A DNA stretch of 64,000 nucleotides from Anaerolineae bacterium (GTDB taxonomy: Bacteria > Chloroflexota > Anaerolineae > Aggregatilineales > Phototrophicaceae). A model generated the notes under the pieces. That model made no database searches. It was given only the letters and a program-made list of their open reading frames with translations, and was not told the DNA's origin. The stretch is from positions 208,843 to 272,842 of the forward strand of contig JAJEBY010000011.1 in the NCBI GenBank assembly GCA_022822305.1. Reading direction: 5' to 3'. The position numbers were made by a program, and so were the translations under genes. Shown here piece by piece: positions 9,082 to 18,034 of the stretch. The stretch's first letter is position 1, and the number at the start of each line of letters is the position of its first letter.

Positions 9082-9741
9082 TCAATCTGTCTGAATATCC
9101 ATTCCATCCCGCGCGGAGCGTACGGCGTTGACCAGGATGCGGGCGCGGCTGCGCAACTGCGATTTCGACCAGGCGCCATCGCCGACCAACCAGCCGCCCA
9201 TGCCGCAGGCGACCGCGCCGGCCAACAGAAACTCGCGCGCATTCTGATCGTCCATGGCGCCATTGCACATGAAGGTCATATGGCTTAACGGACCGAAGAT
9301 CGCGCGGAAATACTCGATACCCAAGGCGCCAATGGGGAAGATTTTCAGCAGCGGCACGCCCATATCCCAGGCGGCGACCGCTTCGCTGGCAGTGGCGACG
9401 CCGGGTCCCATCAGCACATCGCGCGCCATGACGGCCGAAACGACCTCGGGCTGGAAAGCCGGCGATACCACAAAGTCAGCGCCGGCATCAATCACTGCTT
9501 CGGCGCTGTCGACATCGAGTACGGTCCCCATTCCGACGCAGGCTTCATCTCCATATTCGGCTTTGAGGGCGCGCATGGCGGCGATTGGCGCTTCCGAGTT
9601 CATCAAAAGTTCAAAGCAACGGATGCCCTCGTTCATCAACACTTCGCTGACGCGCAGGGCGACATCCGGCGGGAATGCGCCGCGCATCCCGGCCACGATT
9701 CCGTCTGACATTATCCAGCGCAGCGCAGTTTGGCTTTCCAT
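9082..9741 (-). CDS. eda: KDPG/KHG aldolase family protein (2-dehydro-3-deoxy-phosphogluconate aldolase)
   Basis: A 219-residue class I aldolase of the KDPG/KHG family, cleaving 2-keto-3-deoxy-(6-phospho)gluconate or 4-hydroxy-2-oxoglutarate to pyruvate plus an aldehyde. Lys133 in LLKIFP is the Schiff-base lysine. The VGMGTV and DFVVSP strands are typical. The usual EVTLRTP segment is altered to ELLMNSEAP, so substrate preference may differ from classical Eda. The ATG overlaps the stop of the secreted repeat protein by one base (TGATG), tying the two genes in one transcript. Context with sugar-active enzymes suggests sugar-acid catabolism, an inference only. Confidence 0.85.
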   Translation of the reverse strand: MESQTALRWIMSDGIVAGMRGAFPPDVALRVSEVLMNEGIRCFELLMNSEAPIAAMRALKAEYGDEACVGMGTVLDVDSAEAVIDAGADFVVSPAFQPEVVSAVMARDVLMGPGVATASEAVAAWDMGVPLLKIFPIGALGIEYFRAIFGPLSHMTFMCNGAMDDQNAREFLLAGAVACGMGGWLVGDGAWSKSQLRSRARILVNAVRSARDGMDIQTD

Positions 9742-12665
9742 CAGCAGCTCACGCTCAAAGAGACATTATCGCCCAGCAAGCCGCTCACTCGCACGCGGAA
9801 GCTGCGGGTATCGGCGAAGTTGACGGTGAAGGAGGCGTCGGCGAGCGAACCCAGCCAGAAGCTTCCGTTCTCGTTGACAAGTGAGACGACATTGCCGAAG
9901 CTTTCATGGAAATAGCTGATGTCTGCGCTGAAGGTTATGCTGGCGCCGGCTCGAGCGGTCCAAAGGCCGGAAAACTCGTGATAGGTGTTGCCCGAGCGCC
10001 GGATCGTGGCGGAGCGAACGGCGCCACCGGCCGCGCAGACATCGCCGAGCGATTCGTGGTGCAGCAGCGGCGCATCGGATTCGTCTTCGTCTTCGTCAAA
10101 TTCACCGGCGGCGGCAATATATAAGGGCAAGCGGGCGCAAGCGGCGCTCATTTCTCCAGCGTCAAAACGAATCCAGCCGCGGTCGGTATGATACCAATAC
10201 AGACCGAAGGCGCCGCGCTTCTGCGATTGGCCGAGAACGGTCTGGCCGATCTGCAATACGCCTATGACCTGGAAGTCGGTGCCGGGTCCCTGACGCAGGT
10301 TTCGCGCGAGACCGCCGGCATTGATGACGCATTCGGCAATATCATCAACAGCCTGGACTACTACGATTGGCGGTTCGTCCGTGGGCGGACCCTCTTCTTC
10401 ATCGGGCGATTCGGAATCCGCGTCAGGTGTCTCGACGCCTGTGTCACCCGTGGCGACCGACGCTATATCCGACCCTGCGATATAGACATCAAATGCGCGC
10501 GGCGTCAAATTTATGGGCAGGCTGGAGAGTCGCGCGCCGTCCTCAGCCGAGTACATTTGGGAAACTCCAACAATGTCTTCAGTGATTTGACCCATCGAGA
10601 GCGGCAAGGTCATTTGCTCACCCTCGAAGAGAATGGTCGAAGCGCCCGGCTCGTCAAATGAAGCTGCGCCTTCCAGGCTGTAGAGCGTCATTGACTCGTC
10701 GGTTGCGGTCAGATAGGCAGTGCCGGTCAACTCCAGCAAGGCGCCGTTGACAGTCATTTGCAGCACGCCATCAATATCGCTGGGCGACTGAATGAGCAGG
10801 CCACCGGGCGGCACTGCAGCGCAGCCGGGAAAGCCGTCTCGTGATTTGAGGTCGACGGCCAGTCGATGTCCGGTGGCCGATTCATCCTGCATATCATCGG
10901 ACGGGGCGGATTCCGCTGACGCTGTCTGGGTGGGATCGTGGACTGGCAAGGCATCGATGCCATCCGGCAGGCGCAGGAATTGCGCGACAATCCATCCGTG
11001 CGTACCGTCCTCGGTTTCGATGAGGATCCATTGTTGATCTAGCGAGCGCTGCAAAGCAATCACAACTTCCTCATCGTCGACCAAGGTCACGGAATCAGTA
11101 TCCACACGCGGTAGATCACGAACGCTGATGCTGCCGGCCACGTCGACTGTCGCTTCAACGCCATCGATTGACGCGGCCGCATCATCGGTTTCCGGAAGCG
11201 ATGCGGCACGGCGATTGGTTAGCTCGACCTCACCCAATAGCAGCAGCGTTGCGACCGCGGTATCGCCGCCGCTGGTATCCGCTTCCAGCGCTAGACGGGC
11301 GGAAGGCCAGATCGATAGCGAATCGCGATCAACCAGAACGGCCAGCTGTTGGGCCTGAGCAAAATCCGTGATGTCGCCGGGACGCGCGAACCTCGTACCA
11401 CTGATGCCGGCGACCGGCACAATCCGAGACATGTCCGGGCCGGCAAGGCCCAAGCATGCTGAACCCGCGGTCAGACCCGCGCAGGACTGAGCGAGGCTGT
11501 CATAAGACTGTTTGATTGCAGCGGGGCAGACGGGCGAGTCATCCGTGACCGCAACGGTTTCCAGGGATCCGGTTGCGCGCGGGAGCAATCGCAGCGGCAA
11601 GAGGTCCAGCTCCGTTGAAACTAATGCTGAGAATGGCTGCACGATGTCTGGCATCCCGATTGGGGACAAGCTGGCGTCGAGCGCAATCTGTGCAGCATTC
11701 CTGGCTGGCAATTGCATTCGCTGCTCGTCAATTGACACTTCAGTTGTGCCTTCGAAACTGAAGACGCTCATGTTGCCGCCAATTTGCGCCGTGACAAAGA
11801 CAGTGCCGGCCAAGCGCAGCGTGACGCCGTTCAGTTCCAACTGGATGGGAGGCGCTAAAGCCGGTGACTGCAGCACGATGCCGCTGGCGGTCCCCACGAC
11901 ACAATCATCTGGGACAGGCAGACTTTCCATGCGCAGCCTTGGCGTCGCTGGATCATCGCCGGCGGTTGATGCCGGGACTCTGGGTATTGGCGACGCGCTG
12001 GTTTGATAGGGCAAGGCCTCGCTGCCGCCTTCTACCGCGATGAAGCGGCCGAAGACCCAGCCCGCGCCGCCGTTCGGAGAAGGAATCATGATGCGTATCC
12101 ATTCGCCGTCGGGTGATCGGCCGATCGCACGCACGCCCACGCCGTTTTGCAACTGCCAAATATTGTCGGAGGCCGCGTTGGCATCCCGACGGACGATAAC
12201 GCCCGCAGCCGCTTCGATGGTGGCGGAGACCGCCGTCCCGGCTGCTGAGTCGGCGGGTGTGTCGCTCGTTTCGCGCTTCAAAACGACATCGCCGATAACC
12301 AGCATATCGATGGTCGTGGGCGCTCCGTCGACGTCAGTTGCATCGAGGCGGGCGAGCAATGTGGTCCAGGCCAGCGGATCCGCCGTCATGCTGTGCGTTT
12401 GCAGGCGCTCGATGTTAGCAAGATCAGAGCGATCGCCGGGATTGAGCAGGCGCGTCGCGTCACCCGCGAGCGAGGTACTGGTGGCCGAGCCGCTGTTCAA
12501 ACAGACCTGACCTGGCGCGATGCTGTCGCACGCCGCTGCGGTCAGCGCACTTGCTTGAAGCGCGGAGCCGGGACACGCGCGGGCATCCGTCTGAGCGAAT
12601 CCGACGAGCGCCGAGAGAAAAAGCGTCGCCAAGATTGTCATCCGTAAGGCGGATTTACCGCTCAT
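9741..12665 (-). CDS. Large secreted protein with duplicated SH3-like and FecR-like modules
   Basis: A 974-residue exported protein of unknown function. A signal peptide (MTILATLFLSALVGFA region) is followed by two copies of a unit. Each unit has a Cys-containing head (ACDSIAPGQVCL and SCAGLTAGSACL), an SH3-like stretch ending in GWVFGRF or GWIVAQF, and a beta-rich FecR-like block (LELNGVTLRLAGTVFV and MTVNGALLELTGTAYL). An acidic Pro-rich linker, a third SH3-like module (GPGTDFQVIG) and a C-terminal beta-sandwich-like region follow. I chose ATG 12663-12665; a TTG eight codons upstream would lengthen the signal peptide. The architecture suggests a cell-surface binding or sensing scaffold rather than an enzyme. 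It heads the minus-strand gene train. Confidence 0.7.
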   Translation of the reverse strand: MSGKSALRMTILATLFLSALVGFAQTDARACPGSALQASALTAAACDSIAPGQVCLNSGSATSTSLAGDATRLLNPGDRSDLANIERLQTHSMTADPLAWTTLLARLDATDVDGAPTTIDMLVIGDVVLKRETSDTPADSAAGTAVSATIEAAAGVIVRRDANAASDNIWQLQNGVGVRAIGRSPDGEWIRIMIPSPNGGAGWVFGRFIAVEGGSEALPYQTSASPIPRVPASTAGDDPATPRLRMESLPVPDDCVVGTASGIVLQSPALAPPIQLELNGVTLRLAGTVFVTAQIGGNMSVFSFEGTTEVSIDEQRMQLPARNAAQIALDASLSPIGMPDIVQPFSALVSTELDLLPLRLLPRATGSLETVAVTDDSPVCPAAIKQSYDSLAQSCAGLTAGSACLGLAGPDMSRIVPVAGISGTRFARPGDITDFAQAQQLAVLVDRDSLSIWPSARLALEADTSGGDTAVATLLLLGEVELTNRRAASLPETDDAAASIDGVEATVDVAGSISVRDLPRVDTDSVTLVDDEEVVIALQRSLDQQWILIETEDGTHGWIVAQFLRLPDGIDALPVHDPTQTASAESAPSDDMQDESATGHRLAVDLKSRDGFPGCAAVPPGGLLIQSPSDIDGVLQMTVNGALLELTGTAYLTATDESMTLYSLEGAASFDEPGASTILFEGEQMTLPLSMGQITEDIVGVSQMYSAEDGARLSSLPINLTPRAFDVYIAGSDIASVATGDTGVETPDADSESPDEEEGPPTDEPPIVVVQAVDDIAECVINAGGLARNLRQGPGTDFQVIGVLQIGQTVLGQSQKRGAFGLYWYHTDRGWIRFDAGEMSAACARLPLYIAAAGEFDEDEDESDAPLLHHESLGDVCAAGGAVRSATIRRSGNTYHEFSGLWTARAGASITFSADISYFHESFGNVVSLVNENGSFWLGSLADASFTVNFADTRSFRVRVSGLLGDNVSLSVSC

Positions 12666-12912
12666 AGGTCGCGTTCCGATTTCGATCAATTTACAATAGG
12701 TACACGTTTCGACATGGAAAGATCGGCAGCGTAGACTTAGGCTGTGATTTCAATTCTATATTAGAGGTCGATTGCGATTTTGCCAATAAAGGATAAAGGT
12801 CAATGCCACATGAGCAGCCGAATGGGCGCGGAGGCAAGAGTGTTAAGCTATTGTCATCTCGACCAACACGGGCGGGAGTAGCCAGCGATGGCTGCGGAAA
12901 GACGAGTGTGAG
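12666..12912. other. Divergent intergenic region
   Basis: 247 bases between the divergently transcribed secreted repeat protein (minus) and glycerate kinase (plus). It is AT-richer at 12680-12800 and must hold promoters for both directions. I could not pick a convincing -35/-10 pair, RNA gene or palindrome. Confidence 0.4.
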
Positions 12913-14049
12913 ATGAAGATCCTGGTCGCTAGTGGCGCGTTCAAGCAGAGCCTCAGCGCCGCGCAAGCATGCGCGACAATCGCTGCGGGATTGCGTGAAT
13001 CCGGTTTGGACGCGCGCATAGACGTTTTGCCAATCGCTGATGGCGGCAACGGTACGCTGGACGCCTTCCTGGCGACTGGTGGCGAACGCGTCGCGGTCCA
13101 GGTATTCGATCCTCTGCTGCGCCCGATTGAAGCGGAGTACGGGTTGGTCGACGAGGGGCAGACGGCCGTTATCGAGATGGCGCTGGCATCGGGATTGGAG
13201 CTGCTTCAGCCTGAAGAATTGAATCCGCTGATCGCCAGCACCTATGGCGCCGGCCAGCTAATGGCGGATGCCTTGGATCGCGGCGCAGAACGCATCGTCA
13301 TCGGTCTCGGCGGCAGCGCGACGGTTGACGGCGGCATGGGCTGCATGAGCGCGTTAGGCGTCCGGATATCGGACGCGTCCGGCAATAGCATTGGGCCTGG
13401 CGGCGCGGGGCTGGCGGATATCGACCGCATTGACACGTCTGGACTAGATCCGCGCTGGGGCGCCGTCGATGTGATTATCGCCTCCGATGTCGAGAATCCG
13501 ACGCTGGGAGAGCAAGGAGCGGCGCGGGTATTCGGTCCGCAGAAGGGCGCCGATCAGGCCACTGTGGAGGTACTCGAAGACAATCTACGGCATTGCTTCG
13601 GCATGATTCACGAACAGATGGGCGTTGATCTACGGAAGGCGCGCGGTGGCGGCGCGGCAGGCGCATTCGCCGCGGGTCTGATGGCCTTTTTGCGCTGCGA
13701 GCTGGTCTCCGGCATCGACTTGGTGCTGCGGCATCACGGCTTCGTCGAACGACTGGCCGATTGCGGCCTGGTGATCACCGGCGAGGGCCAGATGGATAGC
13801 CAAACGCTGGATGGCAAGGGACCCATCGGCGTGGCGCAGGTGGCGCGCGATAACGGCGTGCCAACCGTCGCGCTGGCAGGTGGCTTGAACATCGACGATC
13901 GGCTGCTGCACGAGGCGGGCATTCAGGCGGCGTTTTCGATCGTCGATGGGCCGATGACGCTGGCGGCGGCGCTGGAAAATGCGGAAACCTTGCTATGGCG
14001 GGCGGCGCGGCGCTTGGGATACGCGCTGCAATTGTCGTTGTCGAGCTGA
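12913..14049 (+). CDS. Glycerate kinase (GarK/GlxK family)
   Basis: A 378-residue enzyme of the glycerate kinase family that phosphorylates D-glycerate with ATP, feeding it into lower glycolysis or serine metabolism. Recognisable blocks are the N-terminal ASGAFKQSLSAAQA, PIADGGNGT, GLGGSATVDGG, the GARGAAGA-like segment ARGGGAAGAFAAG, and TGEGQMDSQTLDGKGP. Length matches the family (about 375-385). It stands alone on the plus strand, 116 bases before proB, and the ribosome-binding site is weak. Whether the product is 2- or 3-phosphoglycerate cannot be told from the sequence. Confidence 0.92.
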   Translation: MKILVASGAFKQSLSAAQACATIAAGLRESGLDARIDVLPIADGGNGTLDAFLATGGERVAVQVFDPLLRPIEAEYGLVDEGQTAVIEMALASGLELLQPEELNPLIASTYGAGQLMADALDRGAERIVIGLGGSATVDGGMGCMSALGVRISDASGNSIGPGGAGLADIDRIDTSGLDPRWGAVDVIIASDVENPTLGEQGAARVFGPQKGADQATVEVLEDNLRHCFGMIHEQMGVDLRKARGGGAAGAFAAGLMAFLRCELVSGIDLVLRHHGFVERLADCGLVITGEGQMDSQTLDGKGPIGVAQVARDNGVPTVALAGGLNIDDRLLHEAGIQAAFSIVDGPMTLAAALENAETLLWRAARRLGYALQLSLSS

Positions 14050-14168
14050 TCCAGACGGCGAGTCCAATGGCGGCGATCCACAAACGCTCTACAAGTCCGG
14101 CAAGCCGTTTTGGTCTACCGCGTCATCTCAAGCTGCCTTACAATTCCGGCGCAGTTTGAGGAGAGATG

Positions 14169-15263
14169 ATGCGTCGAATCGTCGTCAAGCTCGGTTCCAG
14201 CGTGTTGGCCAAGGGCACTGCCCGGCTCAACCGGCAAGGCATGCTGGAACTGGTGCAGCAAGTGGCGGCCCTGCATGCGCATGGTCACGAAGTCATCGTG
14301 GTGTCGTCGGGCGCGCAGATGGCCGGGCGCGAACAACTGAACTTCCCCGATTTGGGCAAATCGGTGCCCGCCAAGCAGATGTTGAGCGCCGTCGGCCAAA
14401 GTCATTTGATGCGGGTGTATGAAGATCTCTTCGACATTTTCGCCATCAAGGTGGCGCAGATACTGTTGACGCGCGACGATCTTAGCGATCGCTTCCGCTA
14501 TCTTAATGCGCGGGATACGCTGGATACCTTGATTGAGCACAAGATAATCCCGATCGTCAACGAGAATGACAGTATCGCCACCGAGGAGATTCGGGTCGGC
14601 GACAACGATAACCTGTCGGCGCTGGTGGCGAGCGTGGTGGATGCCGATCTGCTGATCATGCTCACTGACCAACCGGGTGTATTCACCGATGATCCGCGCA
14701 AGAATCCGGAGGCGGCGCTTATCCAAAATATCATGCAGATCTCGGACGAGCTCTACCAGCTGGCGGGCGGCGCGGGCAGCGAAGTCGGCACCGGCGGCAT
14801 GGTGACCAAAATTCAAGCGGCGCAGCTGGCCAGCCGCAGTGGCATCAAGTCCATCATCGCCAGCGGCAGTGAAAGCGATGTGCTGTTGCGATTGGCGGCA
14901 GGTGAAGCGATCGGCACCCATATCGAAGCGGCGCAGCATCGGGCGGAAAGCCGCAAGCGCTGGCTGCTGACGGATCGCACACAGGGTGTGTTGACAGTGG
15001 ACGATGGCGCGGCGACGATGCTGAAGGACCGCGGCGCCAGCTTGCTGCCGGTGGGCGTACGGGTGGTGGAAGGTGATTTTAGGCGGGGCGCGACGCTGTC
15101 GGTGCAGACGATGGACGGCCGCGAAATCGCACACGGCTTGAGCAACTATGACAGCGAAGATCTGCGCAAGTTATGCGGGAAGAAGTCTGCTGAAATCGTC
15201 GACGTCCTCGGTTACAGTTTCGGCGATGCTGTGCTTCACCGCAATAATATGGCGCTACTTTAG
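14169..15263 (+). CDS. proB: Glutamate 5-kinase
   Basis: Catalyses the first step of proline synthesis, ATP-dependent phosphorylation of glutamate. The amino-acid-kinase domain starts with RRIVVKLGSSVLAKG and contains NENDSIATEEI and the GTGGMVTKIQAA nucleotide/substrate loop. A C-terminal PUA domain (from about residue 275) includes GASLLPVGV. The start is ATG 14169, with GAGGAG ending 5 bases upstream; the directly preceding ATG at 14166 is too close to that site but possible. The partner proA lies about 1.4 kb downstream, separated by an opposite-strand membrane protein and an IS remnant, so the pair is not a simple operon. Confidence 0.95.
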   Translation: MRRIVVKLGSSVLAKGTARLNRQGMLELVQQVAALHAHGHEVIVVSSGAQMAGREQLNFPDLGKSVPAKQMLSAVGQSHLMRVYEDLFDIFAIKVAQILLTRDDLSDRFRYLNARDTLDTLIEHKIIPIVNENDSIATEEIRVGDNDNLSALVASVVDADLLIMLTDQPGVFTDDPRKNPEAALIQNIMQISDELYQLAGGAGSEVGTGGMVTKIQAAQLASRSGIKSIIASGSESDVLLRLAAGEAIGTHIEAAQHRAESRKRWLLTDRTQGVLTVDDGAATMLKDRGASLLPVGVRVVEGDFRRGATLSVQTMDGREIAHGLSNYDSEDLRKLCGKKSAEIVDVLGYSFGDAVLHRNNMALL

Positions 15264-15328
15264 ACACAATGCGCAGCCCGATTTAGGTTAATCCGAGCAT
15301 TGGAGCTACCATCGTTGCCCGCGCGGCA

Positions 15329-16351
15329 TCAATTCCCGCGTCTGCCGCCAGCCAGCCTCAGCCGACTGAAGCGGCTGCTGACCCAGGCGGCCGCCAGATA
15401 AATCCAGTACATGACGAAGAGCGTCAGATATTCGATAAGCGGGATGCGCAGCACTTCATTGACTTGATACGGTTGGCGCAGTGCGAGATAAACGTAAAGC
15501 GTCAATAGCAAAAACGAGCCGTAGAATAGCTGCCTGGCCCAAGGCTTTAGTCCCAAACCATGCATCTGCGTGATCAAGAAGATCGCCGCGAAACCGAAGA
15601 AAAACATAGGCCAGATATTGCTGCTTTGGTTCAGCGCTACTTGAAAGGCGTGTGGCAGGACCAGGATTTCCAACAAAAACATCCAGCGTTTGTTTAGATG
15701 CGCGCGCATGAACATAAGGGAGCCTTGCGCCATTATCAGCACAACATGAATGAATCCGATCAAGTGTCCCCATGTTGGCACCATTGGATGGAACCAGAAG
15801 GTATAGATAACCGCGAAGCTGAAGAAGTAGCCATGATTCCTGCGCAGCGCGTCGGTGAAGGCTTTGCGAAATTTGACTTTCTTGCCGAAGAAAAGGCCGC
15901 GTCGCTGATTTTCCATGCCCAGAATCACAATTAGCATAAGCGCGACAGCGAATTGCGCCGTCCAGCTCGGCAAGTCTTGCGCAATGGCGTCGTAGAAGAA
16001 CATCGTCTGCAAGACGTGCAACGTGATGAAAACCAGGTTGATGCCCAGCGCCCAAAAATTTACTGGACGGAGTGAATTGGTATAATCTCGCTTGCTGTAA
16101 CGCTTCTGGGCATAGGCGATTGTTATCCAGATCAGTATCTGGTGCATAGCGAAACCCAGCCAGGCAGTCAACTGGCCCCAGGCGGTCTGTTCCGCCAGTT
16201 GCCACTCGTAGACGAGGGGGTCGTCCGGATGCGGGATAATCTCAAATTGACTGAGAACACCGCCCATTGCGATGATCACGACACACAGGAGCGCCGAGAA
16301 AACAATGCTCCAATTGACTACTTGCTTGGCATCTATGCGAGACAAAAACAC
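15329..16351 (-). CDS. Polytopic membrane protein of unknown function
   Basis: About 340 residues with roughly nine hydrophobic segments, no recognised catalytic motif, and an Arg-rich C-terminal tail. It is convergent with proB and divergent from proA. I chose GTG 16349-16351, which has GAGG about 8 bases upstream and starts just before the first helix; the longer reading frame begins with a TTG inside DNA that resembles an insertion-sequence end. It might be a small-molecule permease or an envelope protein, but nothing in the sequence decides this. Confidence 0.6.
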   Translation of the reverse strand: MFLSRIDAKQVVNWSIVFSALLCVVIIAMGGVLSQFEIIPHPDDPLVYEWQLAEQTAWGQLTAWLGFAMHQILIWITIAYAQKRYSKRDYTNSLRPVNFWALGINLVFITLHVLQTMFFYDAIAQDLPSWTAQFAVALMLIVILGMENQRRGLFFGKKVKFRKAFTDALRRNHGYFFSFAVIYTFWFHPMVPTWGHLIGFIHVVLIMAQGSLMFMRAHLNKRWMFLLEILVLPHAFQVALNQSSNIWPMFFFGFAAIFLITQMHGLGLKPWARQLFYGSFLLLTLYVYLALRQPYQVNEVLRIPLIEYLTLFVMYWIYLAAAWVSSRFSRLRLAGGRRGN

Positions 16352-16425
16352 GGAGCGAGCCTCATTCTCTTCACATCGGCGAACGGCGGGGATTATAGAA
16401 CAAAACGATAGGTATGAATACAATG

Positions 16426-16617
16426 TGAACTTGCCCCGATTTTGTGGACATCAAAATTGCCCCATACAATTCTGGTGAGGAACGCTGGTGGGAGTCTATG
16501 ATGAAGTATCCGGAAGAACTGAAGCGTGTGGCGCTTAATCAGCGCAGGTCTCTATTTTCGCGAATGCCCTGCTGCGTGGTCAAATCCTGTTGTAAACTCT
16601 CGGACTGTATGGAATAG
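16426..16617 (+). mobile_element. Left-end remnant of an IS3-like insertion sequence
   Basis: The sequence from 16426 starts TGAACTTGCCCCGATTTTGT, followed by GGACATC and a second TTGCCCC. This closely resembles IS3/IS2-type terminal inverted repeats. About 70 bases in, after a GGTGGGAG ribosome-binding site, a reading frame at 16498-16617 begins MMKYPEELKRVAL, like the N-terminus of an IS3-family OrfA. It then loses similarity and stops after 39 codons. No right end or orfB was found, so only a left stub survives, immediately upstream of proA and abutting the divergent membrane-protein gene. Confidence 0.45.
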
Positions 16618-16654
16618 TTGGTTGCGAACGGGTGTTGCTGAACAGGATTGTCGA

Positions 16655-17932
16655 ATGGTCGAGGCATTGGCAGAAAAAATCGATCTTGTCGGGATGGGCA
16701 GGCGGTCGAGAGCGGCTTCCGCTGTCCTGGCGAAAAAGTCCACCGCGGAGAAGAATGCGCTTCTCGATGACATCGCCGATGCCTTGGAGAAGCATGAGCC
16801 GGCCATTCTCGAGGCGAACCATGCGGACATATCGCTGGCGAGAAACAATGGCGTTGATCCCATTTGGATTCGCGACCGGATCGCGCTGGAAAGACGGATG
16901 TCCGGAATCGTTGCAGATGTGCGCAGGGTCTCTGAGTTGCCGGATCCCGTTGGCGATGTGCTGCTGGACAAGCGGCTGGAGAATGGCCTGCAATTGGTCA
17001 AGCGACGGACGCCGCTGGGGGTACTGGGCGCCATTTATGAATCAAGACCAAATGTCACCGTCGATATATCGACGCTGGCGCTGAAGACGAGCAACGCGGT
17101 GATCTTGCGAGGTGGATCGGATGTGCTCAACAGCAATATGGCCTTGTCTCGCGTACTGCGAAGCGCTCTGTCCTCGCAAGGTTTTCCCACTGATGCCGTC
17201 CAATATATCAACAGCACCGACCGCGGCTATGTCAGCGAAATGCTGCGGCTCCACGAATACATCGACATGATCATTCCGCGCGGCGGCAACGGCCTGCATA
17301 CCTTCTGTCGTGAAAACAGCAGCATCCCGGTGATCACCGGCGGGATCGGCGTCTGTCATATCTTTGTGGACGCGAGCGCGCGGCTGGACAAAGTGATTCC
17401 GGTTTTGAATAATGCCAAGACTCAGCGGCCTGCGGTATGCAATTCGATGGAAACGCTGCTGTTGCATCGGGCGGTTGCGACAGACTTGCTGCCACAAGTC
17501 ATCAACATTCTTGGAGCGGAAGGCGTCGTGTTCCACGCAGAGCCCCGCGCTTATGCTATCGTCGGCGAAGATGATCGTGTGGCGCCCGCTACGGACGATG
17601 ACTTTGATACTGAGTGGTACAACCTCACACTCAATGTCAAGATCGTGGATGATGTTGACGAGGCAATTGCGCATATTGGGCGACATGGCACACAGCATTC
17701 CGACAGCATCTTGACTGAAACTGCTGCGCATGCTGAACGTTTCTTGAATGAGGTTGATTCAGCGGCGGTGTATTGGAACGCTAGTACGCGCTTCACCGAC
17801 GGCAGCGCGCTGGGACTGGGCGCAGAGGTAGCGATCAGCACACAGAAGCTGCATGCTCGTGGACCGATGGCGTTGGAAGAATTGACTACCTACAAGTGGA
17901 TCATCAGAGGTGATTATACTTCGCGCGAGTGA
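16655..17932 (+). CDS. proA: Glutamate-5-semialdehyde dehydrogenase (gamma-glutamyl phosphate reductase)
   Basis: A 425-residue NADPH-dependent reductase converting gamma-glutamyl phosphate to glutamate semialdehyde for proline synthesis. Family blocks include GAIYESRPNVT, ILRGGSD, IPRGGNGLH and the catalytic Cys262 in RPAVCNSMET. The C-terminal part carries NASTRFTDG and LGLGAEVAISTQKLHARGP. The start is ATG 16655, with AGGA 7 bases upstream; in-frame sequence further upstream runs into the IS remnant and lacks similarity. Its promoter may now lie in or near that remnant. Confidence 0.95.
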   Translation: MVEALAEKIDLVGMGRRSRAASAVLAKKSTAEKNALLDDIADALEKHEPAILEANHADISLARNNGVDPIWIRDRIALERRMSGIVADVRRVSELPDPVGDVLLDKRLENGLQLVKRRTPLGVLGAIYESRPNVTVDISTLALKTSNAVILRGGSDVLNSNMALSRVLRSALSSQGFPTDAVQYINSTDRGYVSEMLRLHEYIDMIIPRGGNGLHTFCRENSSIPVITGGIGVCHIFVDASARLDKVIPVLNNAKTQRPAVCNSMETLLLHRAVATDLLPQVINILGAEGVVFHAEPRAYAIVGEDDRVAPATDDDFDTEWYNLTLNVKIVDDVDEAIAHIGRHGTQHSDSILTETAAHAERFLNEVDSAAVYWNASTRFTDGSALGLGAEVAISTQKLHARGPMALEELTTYKWIIRGDYTSRE

Positions 17933-18034
17933 CGTCTTTGGACCGCTCTCGCCAAAAGCTGAACCTCAATTAACGCGGGCTTTGGGTCGTCGGACGATTG
18001 CGACCGGGCTGCCTGCAACTCTGGTGAGCGTCGC

